From positions 744,001-808,000 of the forward strand of contig NZ_FVZE01000002.1 of the NCBI RefSeq assembly GCF_900168325.1: a stretch of 64,000 nucleotides of DNA, in the 5' to 3' direction. Below are positions 32,979-41,961 of the stretch, piece after piece. Under the pieces are notes generated by a model. The model did no database searches. It was not told the DNA's origin and was given only the letters and a program-made list of their open reading frames with translations. A program made the translations under genes and the position numbers. This stretch comes from Novosphingobium mathurense. Lineage in GTDB: Bacteria > Pseudomonadota > Alphaproteobacteria > Sphingomonadales > Sphingomonadaceae. The stretch's first letter is position 1. Each line of letters starts with the position of its first letter.

Positions 32979-34107
32979 ATCCTTCAACGGCATCTTTGCC
33001 TTCCTGGTGTTGCAGTTCCTGCTGCTGTTGCTGCTGGAACTGACCGACATCAGCCTGTTCATCGGCGAAGCCTTTTCCTTCGCCGGGCCGATAGGGATGG
33101 CCGAGCACCTGTTGCTGGTTTCGGCGATCCTTGCGTTGCTGTGGTTCGCGTGGTCCGCCCTGATGGAGCCGGTAGAGATCTATTGGGGCACGAGCGCCAA
33201 AGTCCGCATGCGCAAGTGGATGTTGCCGGCGCTTCTGGCCATTGCCTGCATGATCGCCGCAACAGCTGCGGTCGTCCTGGTGACCCGCCGCGCATCGCCG
33301 GCGGGCGTGGAATCCTCACTGGTCTCCTTTGCCCTGCTGCTCGTGCCGACCGCGGTAACGGCACTGCTGCTGGTTTCGGCATTGCGGCGCTGGCAGGCGA
33401 TCAATTCCGGCATTGCGATCATGCGCGGGGCGCTGGAGCGAACCGGACCGTCGGCAGGACTGGACCGCGTCAGGGTCTCGATCGACTGGGAAGACAGCGC
33501 GTCCTCGGTCTCGGTGCGGCCCAATCCGCAGGGTTTTACTTTCGCCGGGCTTACTTCCAGGCCCTGGCACGATCCGAAGGACTTTGCCTGGCTGCCCGCA
33601 TTCGTCAACGCGGTGGATGACTTGCGGGCGGAAGCGGAGGCAGTCCTGCTCAATCACGAAACGCGGATCGAACATTATCACTACGTCGGCCTCGACGGCG
33701 ATTTCTGGCGCAACTTCAGCTTCGTCAAGCGGCATGAGGAAGTGCCCGAGAACCTTGCCCTGTGTCCGGTGGTGGCCGTCCTGCTGAAGACGATCCCGGG
33801 ATATCCGGCCTTTCGCGATGCCATGTTCTCGATCCTCGGGCCCCATGGTTTCATTCGCCCGCATCGCGACGTGTCCAACGTCTTCCTCACCCTGCACCTA
33901 CCGCTGATCGTTCCGCCCGGCGGGCACATCGAGGTGGGCGGGATCCGGCGCGAGTGGCGTTACGGCGAGCCGCTGATCTTCGATTCTTCCTATGCCCACG
34001 AAGCGGAAAACAGCTCTACGCAGCCGCGGATCGTCCTGCTGGTCGACTTTCCCCACCCCGAATTGACGAAGGCGGAATGCGACTGGATCCGGGCCTCGAA
34101 AATCTAG
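32965..34107 (+). CDS. Membrane-anchored Fe(II)/2-oxoglutarate hydroxylase, AspH/LpxO family
   Basis: 380 residues. Four hydrophobic segments in the first 145 residues, then a soluble catalytic domain of the aspartyl/asparaginyl beta-hydroxylase family. The iron ligands are H300 and D302 (RPHRDVSN) and H345 (YAHEAEN); the Arg for 2-oxoglutarate is in QPRIVLLVD. The same family contains LpxO, which 2-hydroxylates lipid A acyl chains. Sphingomonads make sphingolipids with 2-hydroxy fatty acids, so lipid acyl hydroxylation is an alternative to protein or glycan modification; this is inference. Overlaps the acyltransferase by 14 nt and is followed by a GT8 gene. Confidence 0.83.
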   Translation: MGTVKSFNGIFAFLVLQFLLLLLLELTDISLFIGEAFSFAGPIGMAEHLLLVSAILALLWFAWSALMEPVEIYWGTSAKVRMRKWMLPALLAIACMIAATAAVVLVTRRASPAGVESSLVSFALLLVPTAVTALLLVSALRRWQAINSGIAIMRGALERTGPSAGLDRVRVSIDWEDSASSVSVRPNPQGFTFAGLTSRPWHDPKDFAWLPAFVNAVDDLRAEAEAVLLNHETRIEHYHYVGLDGDFWRNFSFVKRHEEVPENLALCPVVAVLLKTIPGYPAFRDAMFSILGPHGFIRPHRDVSNVFLTLHLPLIVPPGGHIEVGGIRREWRYGEPLIFDSSYAHEAENSSTQPRIVLLVDFPHPELTKAECDWIRASKI

Positions 34108-34142
34108 CTTGCGACTGCAAGCACGGGATCAAGGGTGACACA

Positions 34143-35024
34143 TTGACCAGGCAGTGCATCGCATTCGTCACCGACGAGAACTTCTTCCTGCCGACGTTCG
34201 TTGCGGCCATCCTCGCCCGCAAGCACTGCTCGCGCGACACCGATGTCGTGATTACCTTCACCGAGGCCTCTGTTGGTCGTCACGTGGCGCAGGACCTGTG
34301 TGCGCGAGAGAATATCGTCTTTCAGGACACCAGCGCCTTCTTCACCGAGCAGTTATCGGTGCTCGACAAGTCGAAGTTCGCCGGCCGGATCAGCATTGCC
34401 GCCATGGGGCGCCTCCTGTTGCCAGCGGTGCTTCCGGAAATCTACGAGCAGATCATCTACCTGGACGGCGACGTGCAGGTCGTGGGCCCGCTCGATTATC
34501 TTGAAAACTACAGGGTGCCCGAGGGCAAGTTCCTCGCCGCACTGGACTACGTTCCGGTGCTCTCCGTCCTCAAAGGGGCGAGCCACGAGGACTATTTCAA
34601 TTCCGGCGTCATCAAGTTCAACCGCAAGGGCTGGATCGGACGCAGGGCCTTCGATTTCTTCGTTGAGAACGGCGGGGCCTATCACGATCAGGGGGCGCTG
34701 AATGCCGTGAAGGGGGACGCGTGGATCCCGATTTCCAACAAGTGGAACTTCCCGCGCCAGTTCATGCACCTCGTCGATGACGGTGCGCCGGCTATCATTC
34801 ATTACATGTCGCACCCCAAGCCCTGGGACGGCGTGTTCTTTCCGTGGAGCCGGCGCGAGCACGATGTCTATCGCGACTATCTGAAGAAATATCCGCAGTT
34901 GCGCCGGTTTCGCAGGAGCATTTCGCTGGCGAGGCGGGCGCTCTACCGGTTCCGCTCGTGGGACATGCGCCGCAGGAACGAATACCGGCACTGTTCCGCC
35001 AGACTGGCTTCAGTTCTCTATTGA
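34143..35024 (+). CDS. Glycosyltransferase family 8
   Basis: 293 residues. Begins with IAFVTDENFFLPTFVAAIL, has the metal-binding DxD in IIYLDGDVQVVG, then YFNSGVIKFNRKGW and YHDQGALNAV, and a C-terminal HYMSHPKPWDG. These are standard GT8 features. The start is TTG 34143 with GGGTGA about 8 nt upstream; no ATG fits the N-terminal beta strand. A basic helix at the C-terminus may bind the membrane. Last gene of the +-strand unit acyltransferase-hydroxylase-GT8. Confidence 0.86.
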   Translation: MTRQCIAFVTDENFFLPTFVAAILARKHCSRDTDVVITFTEASVGRHVAQDLCARENIVFQDTSAFFTEQLSVLDKSKFAGRISIAAMGRLLLPAVLPEIYEQIIYLDGDVQVVGPLDYLENYRVPEGKFLAALDYVPVLSVLKGASHEDYFNSGVIKFNRKGWIGRRAFDFFVENGGAYHDQGALNAVKGDAWIPISNKWNFPRQFMHLVDDGAPAIIHYMSHPKPWDGVFFPWSRREHDVYRDYLKKYPQLRRFRRSISLARRALYRFRSWDMRRRNEYRHCSARLASVLY

Positions 35025-35143
35025 GCTTTGAAAGCACGGCGCGCGTGGCGGGCCGTCAACTGCGATGGCAGTCGGGATGTCGCGCGGCGTAGCATTCGGA
35101 CGCGGGTTAGTGCGCCCCAACCCGATTCACGCGGCGCCCGCTT

Positions 35144-35425
35144 TCAGTTCATGCGGTTTTCGGACTCGATCTGGTCTGCCACCGTACGCAGCAGTGAGGG
35201 TAGCTCCGAGCGCATCCCGAGCATTTCGTACATGTTGAGCGTGGCGCCCAGCATGGCGAGTGCGACCGTGGACGCGGGAGAGCCATTCCTTATCAGTTTG
35301 GCATACCCATCCATCAGGGACTCCGCCACCTCGACGAAGTCGACGAAGTTCGAGGAACTTTGATCTGCGAGCAAGCGTTGTAATCCTCTCATTATTTTTG
35401 CAGATCGATCGTCAGACGATGTCAT
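35144..35425 (-). CDS. Small helical protein, unknown
   Basis: 93 residues, predicted mainly alpha-helical with two amphipathic helices (VDFVEVAESLMDGYAKLI and ELPSLLRTVADQIES), no membrane segment. Codon use fits the genome except at the 5' end. GGATGAGC lies a few bases upstream of ATG 35425. The ATG overlaps the stop of a 64-codon frame upstream. No family recognised. Confidence 0.55.
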   Translation of the reverse strand: MTSSDDRSAKIMRGLQRLLADQSSSNFVDFVEVAESLMDGYAKLIRNGSPASTVALAMLGATLNMYEMLGMRSELPSLLRTVADQIESENRMN

Positions 35426-35616
35426 CGGCGCTCATCCAACCCAAGCTGCAAGCGCACTGCTGCAGCACGTACACATGATGCCGAGGCCCCCAGCTCGACG
35501 TCGGCTTCAACTGGGTAATCGGTACTTGTGCAATACCGGCAGATAGATGCCTCTGCGGCTTTCGCGCCCGTTATCCGAAGGTACCCGACAGTTGATTTAT
35601 GCAATACTCTTAGCAT
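35422..35616 (-). CDS. Questionable small frame upstream of the helical protein
   Basis: 64 residues, overlapping the next gene by 4 nt (ATGA), which is the only strong argument for it. AT-richer than the genome, no clear ribosome site, no recognised motif; the C-terminal 20 residues look helical. It could be a leader peptide for the downstream gene, a remnant of a longer gene, or chance. Confidence 0.3.
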   Translation of the reverse strand: MLRVLHKSTVGYLRITGAKAAEASICRYCTSTDYPVEADVELGASASCVRAAAVRLQLGLDERR

Positions 35617-35836
35617 CGTCCGGCGCGTTGGCGGAACGGGTAAATGGGCTAAGACTCGTGGATAAGTCCCGTTTTGGCGACTAACTTGCTGATCCTTCTC
35701 TTATTAACTTGCATGGCTGACCCTCCGTTTAATTCTGCAAGTGGTCTCACAAACCTCGTTATCGGTACGGCATCCCAATATGTTGTTCAGCGCTTCATTC
35801 GATGGTCCCGCATAGTCATGCGAAACTTGCAACTGT

Positions 35837-36991
35837 TCAGTACGCTGCGCGCTCCAGTTCGGTGAACTGCCTGAATTTCTGTCCGAAACTCTGCGGCGAG
35901 AACTGCGCGGCGCGCTGGATCGCGTGGCGTGGGTCGAACTCGGGCAGGAACGCTTCCATCGTCGATACGGCGTCCACCAGCGCCTCGGTCTCCTGGCTGT
36001 CGAAATAGATGCCGGTCCGGCCGTGTTCGACGGTGTCGAGCAGGCCCCCGCGCGCGTAGCCGACGACGGGACGGCCAGAGGCCATGGTTTCGACCGGTGT
36101 GAGGCCAAAATCCTCCTCAGCGGTCATCACCAGCGCGCGGCAACGGGCGTAGGCTTTGACAAGCCCGGCAAAGTCGAGCCGGTCGACGATGCGGATATTG
36201 GGTCCGGCTTTCGCCTTGAGCGCTTTCGACATGCCGCCTGTGCCGACCATCAGCAGCGGCAACCCGTTTGCATTGAACGCGTCAACGGCAAGGTCCGGGC
36301 GCTTGTAGGGCACCATCTGGCCGACCCAGAGATAGTAATCGTCGATCTCGGTCGAGGGCGTGAAGAGACCGGTTTCGACCGGCGGGTGAATGACTTCCGC
36401 CTCACGCCGCCAGACCTTGCGGATACGCTGCCGGATAAACTCGGAGTTTGCCGCGAAGCGGTCGACGCGGGCACTGGAGCTGACATCCCAGGCGCGCAAC
36501 CGGTGGTACATCATCGGCATGGCGCGCCGGGCCAACCAGTTCGCCTCCTTCTTGTAGCGATGGTAATGGTCCCACAGGTAGCGCATCGGTGAATGGCAGT
36601 AGCACGCGTGCAGCGCGGTCGGCGCGGTGATGACGCCTTTGGACGGCCCCGCCTCGCTGCTGATGACGAGGTCGTAGCCGCTCAGGTCCAGTTCCTCGAG
36701 GGCCATGGGCATCAGCGGCAGGTAGTATTGGTAGAGCTTCTTCGACAGCGGCATGCGATCGATGAAGCTCGTCGTGACTTTGGCCGCCCGGATCTTCGCA
36801 GAGACCGCATCGGGATCGTAGACGTGGGTGAAGATGTCAGCTTGCGGATAGAGGTCGAGCATCTGCTCCAGCACCCGCTCGCCGCCGCGCATGGAGACCA
36901 GCCAGTAATGGACGATCGCCACGCGGGGCTGCGAGAAAGGCGCGGCGCCCGCGGATGGTCGCCAGTCGCTGCGGCTGGCGACGATGTTCAT
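35837..36991 (-). CDS. Glycosyltransferase family 4 (mannosyltransferase-like)
   Basis: 384 residues. GT-B fold: VAIVHYWLVSMRGGERVLEQ at the N-terminus (acceptor domain with the GGxE loop), CYCHSPMRYLWDHYHRYKKE in the middle, and WVGQMVPYKRPDLAVDAF plus EDFGLTPVETMASGRPVVGY (E-x7-E) in the donor domain. The HSPMRYLW segment is seen in GT4 enzymes of exopolysaccharide loci such as WcaI-like mannosyltransferases; donor specificity is an inference. Overlaps the tyrosine-kinase gene by 4 nt. Confidence 0.9.
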   Translation of the reverse strand: MNIVASRSDWRPSAGAAPFSQPRVAIVHYWLVSMRGGERVLEQMLDLYPQADIFTHVYDPDAVSAKIRAAKVTTSFIDRMPLSKKLYQYYLPLMPMALEELDLSGYDLVISSEAGPSKGVITAPTALHACYCHSPMRYLWDHYHRYKKEANWLARRAMPMMYHRLRAWDVSSSARVDRFAANSEFIRQRIRKVWRREAEVIHPPVETGLFTPSTEIDDYYLWVGQMVPYKRPDLAVDAFNANGLPLLMVGTGGMSKALKAKAGPNIRIVDRLDFAGLVKAYARCRALVMTAEEDFGLTPVETMASGRPVVGYARGGLLDTVEHGRTGIYFDSQETEALVDAVSTMEAFLPEFDPRHAIQRAAQFSPQSFGQKFRQFTELERAAY

Positions 36992-39129
36992 GAATAGTAC
37001 TCGCTGTACTTGCTGTAGTAGAACGAGACGTCCTCACGGTCGAAGTAGGCTTTCTTGCGCAGATCGACCTGGTTGAGCGCGACGCCCACGACGTTGACCA
37101 GCTTCTTGGGCAGGCGCGCGCGGGCGGTGCGAATGGCAAAGCTGGACGTCTTGCACCAATGGGCGGCTAGGACGACGGCATCGGCCTGGCAGGCGATTGA
37201 GCGCGTGGCCGCGATCGGCAGGATCGGCGGCAGGTCGAGGATGATGCGGTCGAAATGCGGCCGCAGCTTCTCCAGCAGGTCGATGAAGGGCTGGCCGGTC
37301 AGGAGCTTGTCCGGCGCATCGGACTTGGGGCCGAGCGGCAGGACGCACAATACGCGGTCGCGCAGAAGCTCTTCGACATCGAGCGGCGAAGTGCCGTTGA
37401 GCACTTCGATCAGACCCGGTTGGTCGGGGCCGACATCGAGCAGGCGGCTGATCCCGCGCCGGCGCAGGTCGCAGTCGATAAGCATCGTACGCTCGCCGTC
37501 GGCCGCCAGTACGTGCGACAGGCAGCACGAGAGCACCGTCTTGCCTTCGCCGGGCAATGCCGAGGTGATCGCGATGACCTGTGCCCGGTTCATCGTCGCC
37601 TGGTCGATGGCCGTGCTGAGCACCCGGAAGGATTCGGTGAATACCGACTTGGGGTTGTCGCGGATCGCCGATATGGCGTGCGGCTTGCCTTCGTGGACGG
37701 ATGCCAGCAGCGGGATCGAGGCGAGGCAGTTCTCGCCCAGATCGTGTTCGACTTCGTGCGCCGACTTGATGCCGTGGAACAGGGCATCGGCGATATAGGC
37801 CGCAATCACCCCAAGCCCGAGGCCGATGACGAGCGCCAGGGCAAGGTTCAGCTTCAGGTTCGGGGAGATAGGCTTCATCGGATCGTTGGCAAGCGAGAGG
37901 ATCCGGGCCATCGGCTTCGAGGTGCCTTCGGCTGCTAGCAATTGCTTGTAGCTGTTCAGATAGGTCTCGTAGATGCCCTGAGACGCTTCGGCGGAGCGCT
38001 CAAGCTCGCTCAGGCCGACCATCGCCGCATTGTTCGAGGCAAGCATCGAGCGGGCATGGGAAAGGCTGCCGGCGATCGAGGCCAGGCGATCTTCGGATAC
38101 GTCCTTCTTTGCGCGCAAGTTGGAGATCACGCGTCCGATCTCGTCCTGGATCTGCTGGCGGACCTGAGCGAGCTGATTCCGGGTCCGTATCAGTTGCGGG
38201 TGATTGGGGCCGTAGCGGGCTTCCAGGCTTGCGACTTCACCGGCGAGCGTTCCCTCCTGCGTGCGCAGAGAGGAAACAACCGGCGAATCCAGCGCTTCGC
38301 CGACATCGTCTCCCGATGAGCCCGAACGCAACTGCCCCAGTGCGGTCTGCAGGCGCGCATTGGCTTCCGCCGACTCGGCCCGGGCGCGCGTCATCTCGAG
38401 GTTGTAGTTCGAGATTTCCTGTTCGGTCAGCGATGCGCCCGAGGTGCTGAGCAGGTTGTTGGCGATACGGTACTGCTGCAGCGCGCTGGTATCGGCCTGG
38501 GCCTGTTCGCGCAGGCTGACGAGGCGCTCCTCGACCTGCTTGCGGATCTGCGAATTGCGTTCCTCGTCCTGCGAGGTCTGCCAGTTCGCGAACTGGTGGG
38601 CATATTCGTTGACGATCTGGCGCGCATCGCTGGGAACTGCGGCATCGTAGGAAATGGTCAGCGCGAAACTGGTGCCGGTGCGCTGCGCATTCACCTTTTC
38701 CTGCATGAGATCGAAGAGCGTACGCCGCTCCTCGGCGTCGAGGCCTTTGTCGATCTTCAGCGCATCGGCGACGCGGCGCGCCATCTGGCGGGACTTGATG
38801 ATCTCCACCTGGGTGTCGACCAACTGGCTGGTCAGCGGCACCGGGGCCGTCGGCGTATCGTCCGCACTGGGCAATCCGCTGCTTTGTTCGACCAGCATAA
38901 CGGTCGCTTCCGCGCGATAGACTTTCTTCGACAGCAGGCTGATCGCCAGGCCCGCTAGCAGGCCGAGAATTGCGAAGGCGATGATGATCTTCAGGCGTCG
39001 CCGAAAAAAGCTGATGCTTCCGCTGAGATCGAGGCGGTCAGCCGAGGCCAACGACCGCCCGGTGGTTCTTTCCAGCGCCGACGAACCGGGTTCGGCTCCG
39101 GACGCAACAATTTCACGAGATCCGCTCAT
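36988..39129 (-). CDS. Polysaccharide co-polymerase / tyrosine autokinase (Wzc/GumC type)
   Basis: 713 residues. An N-terminal Wzz domain with one membrane helix near 50-70, a long periplasmic coiled-coil region (about 180-400), and a second membrane helix near 430-455. The cytoplasmic BY-kinase has Walker A ALPGEGKTVLSCC near 525-535, Walker A' MLIDCDLRRR near 550 and a Walker B-like LILDLPP. The C-terminus is a tyrosine cluster (YYSKYSEYYS), the autophosphorylation tail. It controls chain length and export through the Wza pore by cycling phosphorylation. No cognate phosphatase (Wzb) gene is seen nearby. Confidence 0.95.
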   Translation of the reverse strand: MSGSREIVASGAEPGSSALERTTGRSLASADRLDLSGSISFFRRRLKIIIAFAILGLLAGLAISLLSKKVYRAEATVMLVEQSSGLPSADDTPTAPVPLTSQLVDTQVEIIKSRQMARRVADALKIDKGLDAEERRTLFDLMQEKVNAQRTGTSFALTISYDAAVPSDARQIVNEYAHQFANWQTSQDEERNSQIRKQVEERLVSLREQAQADTSALQQYRIANNLLSTSGASLTEQEISNYNLEMTRARAESAEANARLQTALGQLRSGSSGDDVGEALDSPVVSSLRTQEGTLAGEVASLEARYGPNHPQLIRTRNQLAQVRQQIQDEIGRVISNLRAKKDVSEDRLASIAGSLSHARSMLASNNAAMVGLSELERSAEASQGIYETYLNSYKQLLAAEGTSKPMARILSLANDPMKPISPNLKLNLALALVIGLGLGVIAAYIADALFHGIKSAHEVEHDLGENCLASIPLLASVHEGKPHAISAIRDNPKSVFTESFRVLSTAIDQATMNRAQVIAITSALPGEGKTVLSCCLSHVLAADGERTMLIDCDLRRRGISRLLDVGPDQPGLIEVLNGTSPLDVEELLRDRVLCVLPLGPKSDAPDKLLTGQPFIDLLEKLRPHFDRIILDLPPILPIAATRSIACQADAVVLAAHWCKTSSFAIRTARARLPKKLVNVVGVALNQVDLRKKAYFDREDVSFYYSKYSEYYS

Positions 39130-39184
39130 TGCAATTCTCCAGCGTGCGGATTGCGGTCTGCACGCGTAAGGCCGGGCTGGTTCG

Positions 39185-40441
39185 TCACAAGGCGACCCTT
39201 ATGCCGGCCGAAACCGATGCCCCGCTGTAGCTGCGGCCGCTCGCGCCGCCGGACTGTTTGCGGTAGCCGCCCTCGACCACGGCCGAGATATTCCTGGTGA
39301 TGCGGTACTGGACGTTGCCGTAGCCGGTATAGCGGCGATCGGTTCCGGACAGTCCGCGATAATCCTCGCCGGTATAGACGGCGCCTGCCTCGACCAGCAT
39401 CCTGTCACCCAGTGCCCGTTGTACCTTGAGCCGGAAGTCGCTGCGCACGATCGCGGGAATGTCGCTGAGCGGGCTGGAGTCGACGAAGCGCTCGCCGCTG
39501 GCCGTGAGCTTCCACTTGGGCGTCGGCGTCCAGGTCGCCTCGACCCGGTAGTTCAAGCCGGTTGCGGCCTTGGTGCCCGGTGCGTCGAACTTCTGGTGAA
39601 TGTAGCCGACAGCGGCGATCACATCGACCAGCTTGCTGACTTCGTAGTGGATGCCGGCCAGTGCCGAATAGCCCTTGGAATCGCGCGAAACGCCGAGGTT
39701 CTGGTCGTAGGTGACGTCGTTGACCGAGAATTCGCTGTAAAGCCGCATGACCGGGGAAAGGCGATAGCTGGCCTTGAGCGTGGCCTTCTTGATCTCGGCG
39801 TCGCGGAAGCTCAGGTCGATGCTTGTGTCGTTGATGCTGGCGTTGAGGTATTTGCGCCGGGTGAAGGAACCGGCAAGCCCGGCTTCCAGAATGCCGCCGG
39901 TGCGTTCGATGCTGCCCTCGATGTACTTGTCGTCGAAGCGGACCGGGCGATCGGTCAGGAACTGGTCCCCGGCAGTGCCGCGTATCTCGATTCCGCGCAG
40001 ATACCCGCCCCGAGCATAGACGTCGATGCGGTCGCCGAGGTCGAGATGGGCGTGTCCGTCGACATGGTAGGTGGTGGAGTTTTCGGCGGACGTGTCCGAA
40101 TATTTGCGGGTCGTAACGCCGGCGCGCACGCCCACTTCGTGACGGGCGAGGTTCGTCGTCAGATGAAATTCGGACTGGAGGAGGGCGCTGGTGTCGTTGG
40201 TCCGGTTCTGTTCGACGTTGTAGATATTGGAATCGTAAATGCCCTGGAGGGCCGAAGTGTTGTAAAGGAACAGGCTGCCGGAAATGGGTATGCCGGCGCC
40301 GCGTTCCGGCTCGAAGATGTCGGTGGGCGTCTCGACAACGTCGACCGCCTGCGCCGAGGCGACACGCGGCATGGCGAAAAGGGCGAGGAAAATGGCGCCG
40401 CGCGCTGCCAGCGAGGGCCTGCTGCGGTTGTCCTGCGGCAT
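39185..40441 (-). CDS. Outer-membrane beta-barrel protein of the polysaccharide locus
   Basis: 418 residues from ATG 40441. Signal peptide ends near residue 33 (RVASA-Q). The rest has alternating hydrophobic strands with aromatic girdles, and the last residues (SVSAGIRVAL) form a C-terminal strand typical of barrel proteins. Similar barrel proteins sit next to Wzc and Wza genes in other alphaproteobacteria and are thought to help polysaccharide leave the cell. The frame stays open about 140 codons upstream, but the signal peptide sets the start; the ribosome site is weak. 55 nt upstream of the kinase gene on the same strand. Confidence 0.78.
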   Translation of the reverse strand: MPQDNRSRPSLAARGAIFLALFAMPRVASAQAVDVVETPTDIFEPERGAGIPISGSLFLYNTSALQGIYDSNIYNVEQNRTNDTSALLQSEFHLTTNLARHEVGVRAGVTTRKYSDTSAENSTTYHVDGHAHLDLGDRIDVYARGGYLRGIEIRGTAGDQFLTDRPVRFDDKYIEGSIERTGGILEAGLAGSFTRRKYLNASINDTSIDLSFRDAEIKKATLKASYRLSPVMRLYSEFSVNDVTYDQNLGVSRDSKGYSALAGIHYEVSKLVDVIAAVGYIHQKFDAPGTKAATGLNYRVEATWTPTPKWKLTASGERFVDSSPLSDIPAIVRSDFRLKVQRALGDRMLVEAGAVYTGEDYRGLSGTDRRYTGYGNVQYRITRNISAVVEGGYRKQSGGASGRSYSGASVSAGIRVAL

Positions 40442-40709
40442 GCCCACGTAGATCACGTGCTGGACCAGCCTTTCGCGCTGCTCTCCCTTGGAGAAAGCGA
40501 GGCGCAGGATCAGCGGGGCAATTTCCAGCAGGTCGACGGTTCGAGACGTCGAAATAGGGGTGCGATTCGTCGCGAAACCCGTGGATTTGCGAAACTCCTT
40601 CCCCCTTTGTGCGTTGAATCCGTGCTTGATAGCCGGAATGATTAAGATTGGCTGGATCAAGTTGCCCAAAAGGAGTAGAGCGCGACGTGTGATGGATAGC
40701 GTATTTGCC

Positions 40710-40850
40710 ATGAATGAACTGCCCACGGAGAAGCGCTCAGTTGCGCGTGAGCCGTCTCGAGGTCCTGGCCGCAGCTTCGCGCGCGGCCTCGTTCTGGCAG
40801 TGCCCGCAGCCATTGCCCTGTGGGCGCTGGTGTTCTGGCTGATCACCTGA
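40710..40850 (+). CDS. Possible single-span small membrane protein
   Basis: 46 residues from ATG 40710 (or 52 from ATG 40692). A basic N-terminus (KRSVAREPSRGPGRSFARG) is followed by one clean hydrophobic helix (LVLAVPAAIALWALVFWLIT) up to the stop, with the topology of a small inner-membrane protein. AGGAG at 40671-40675 is rather far from either ATG. It is on the strand opposite to both flanking genes. No family is recognised. Confidence 0.45.
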   Translation: MNELPTEKRSVAREPSRGPGRSFARGLVLAVPAAIALWALVFWLIT

Positions 40851-40863
40851 TTTCGTCCCCCCA

Positions 40864-41679
40864 TTACCAGGCTCCCTTGCGCGCCAGAACGGCGGGAACC
40901 GTTGCGAGCAGGATCCGCAAATCGAGCTTGAAAGATTTGCGCCGGGCGTAGAGGCGATCAGTCGCCACGCGCCGGCGATAGGACACTTCGCTGCGTCCGG
41001 TGACCTGCCAGAGGCCGGTCAGGCCGGGCTTCGAGGTCAGGTAGCACGAAGCATGGCGTCCGTAGTGATGCAGTTCGTCGAAGACGATCGGCCGGGGGCC
41101 GACAAGCGTCATCGATCCCATCAGCACGTTGAACAGTTGCGGCAGCTCATCGAGGCTGGTGCGGCGCAGGAAGTCGCCCAGCGGCGTGACGCGCGGGTCC
41201 TCGGTAAGCTTGTGCATCGCTTCCCACTCGCGCCGCATCTTCGGATTCTTCGCCAGCAGCACGACAAGCCGCTCCTGCGCGTCGCAGTACATCGAACGCA
41301 GTTTGTAACACTTGAAGGGCTGGCCGTTCTTGCCAACCCGCTGGTGCGCGAAGATCGGCGGGCCGGGGTCGTTTATCAGGATGACCGCGATCAATACAAC
41401 GAATACGGGAAGCAGCAGGATGATAAGGGCGAGGGCGCAGACGATGTCGCGGATCCGGCAAAGGCCGAAGTGTGGAGGGTCCCCGCTTTGCGTGGCGATG
41501 ATCCTGGCGGCGCGAACTGCACTGTCGGCAGCTGCGGGAGTGCTGCGCACCGTCTCGAGTCGCGGTTTCGAGATCAGGGCCGCCTCGGCCGCGCTGGACG
41601 ATGCCACGGCAATACAGGAGCCATATGCTTGATCCCCCTCGCTCCCTTTGCGTGACATGTCTTTGCTAGATGTGTGCAT
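40864..41679 (-). CDS. Undecaprenyl-phosphate sugar phosphotransferase (initiating enzyme, WcaJ/ExoY type)
   Basis: About 271 residues. Transfers a sugar 1-phosphate to undecaprenyl phosphate to start each repeat unit. One hydrophobic hairpin (CALALIILLLPVFVVLIAVI) precedes the catalytic domain with KCYKLRSMYCDA, RTSLDELPQLFNVLMGSMTL, VGPRPIVFDEL and GLTGLWQVTGRSEVSY, all signature motifs. There is no four-helix N-terminal domain, so it is the short ExoY-like form. The start is uncertain: ATG 41679 is used; ATG 41658 and an upstream ATG at 41778 are alternatives. It is divergent from the Wza gene. Confidence 0.93.
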   Translation of the reverse strand: MHTSSKDMSRKGSEGDQAYGSCIAVASSSAAEAALISKPRLETVRSTPAAADSAVRAARIIATQSGDPPHFGLCRIRDIVCALALIILLLPVFVVLIAVILINDPGPPIFAHQRVGKNGQPFKCYKLRSMYCDAQERLVVLLAKNPKMRREWEAMHKLTEDPRVTPLGDFLRRTSLDELPQLFNVLMGSMTLVGPRPIVFDELHHYGRHASCYLTSKPGLTGLWQVTGRSEVSYRRRVATDRLYARRKSFKLDLRILLATVPAVLARKGAW

Positions 41680-41961
41680 CTCTCGATCTATTCGACCAGT
41701 AATCCCTGCCACCCATCTGCGTTCAAGAATGAGCGCAGATCGCACTCTGACGATTTCCCAGATTAGGGTGCTGCACAACCGGGCATCCGGTGTAGCGCTT
41801 TTCTACCCAATGAGGCTAAACCGGTCGTCCGGGAGATGTTCCCGTTCGCTCTAAATGGTCGTTTCGGGCCGTTTAATTGGCGGTTACGATAGCCATACGC
41901 GAGACACGACAAGTGATTCCGCGTCCCCGTTCGTTGCATTTCGGGATTGAGGAGATCGTTG

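Noticed and set aside
35620..35690. Sequence resembling the first half of a leucine tRNA (TGGCGGAAC, GGTAAA)
   Set aside because: No T-arm consensus, no closing acceptor stem, and no plausible anticodon arm.
39419..40645. 408-codon plus-strand frame opposite the outer-membrane barrel gene
   Set aside because: Antisense of a coding region with signal peptide and barrel pattern; no start signal.
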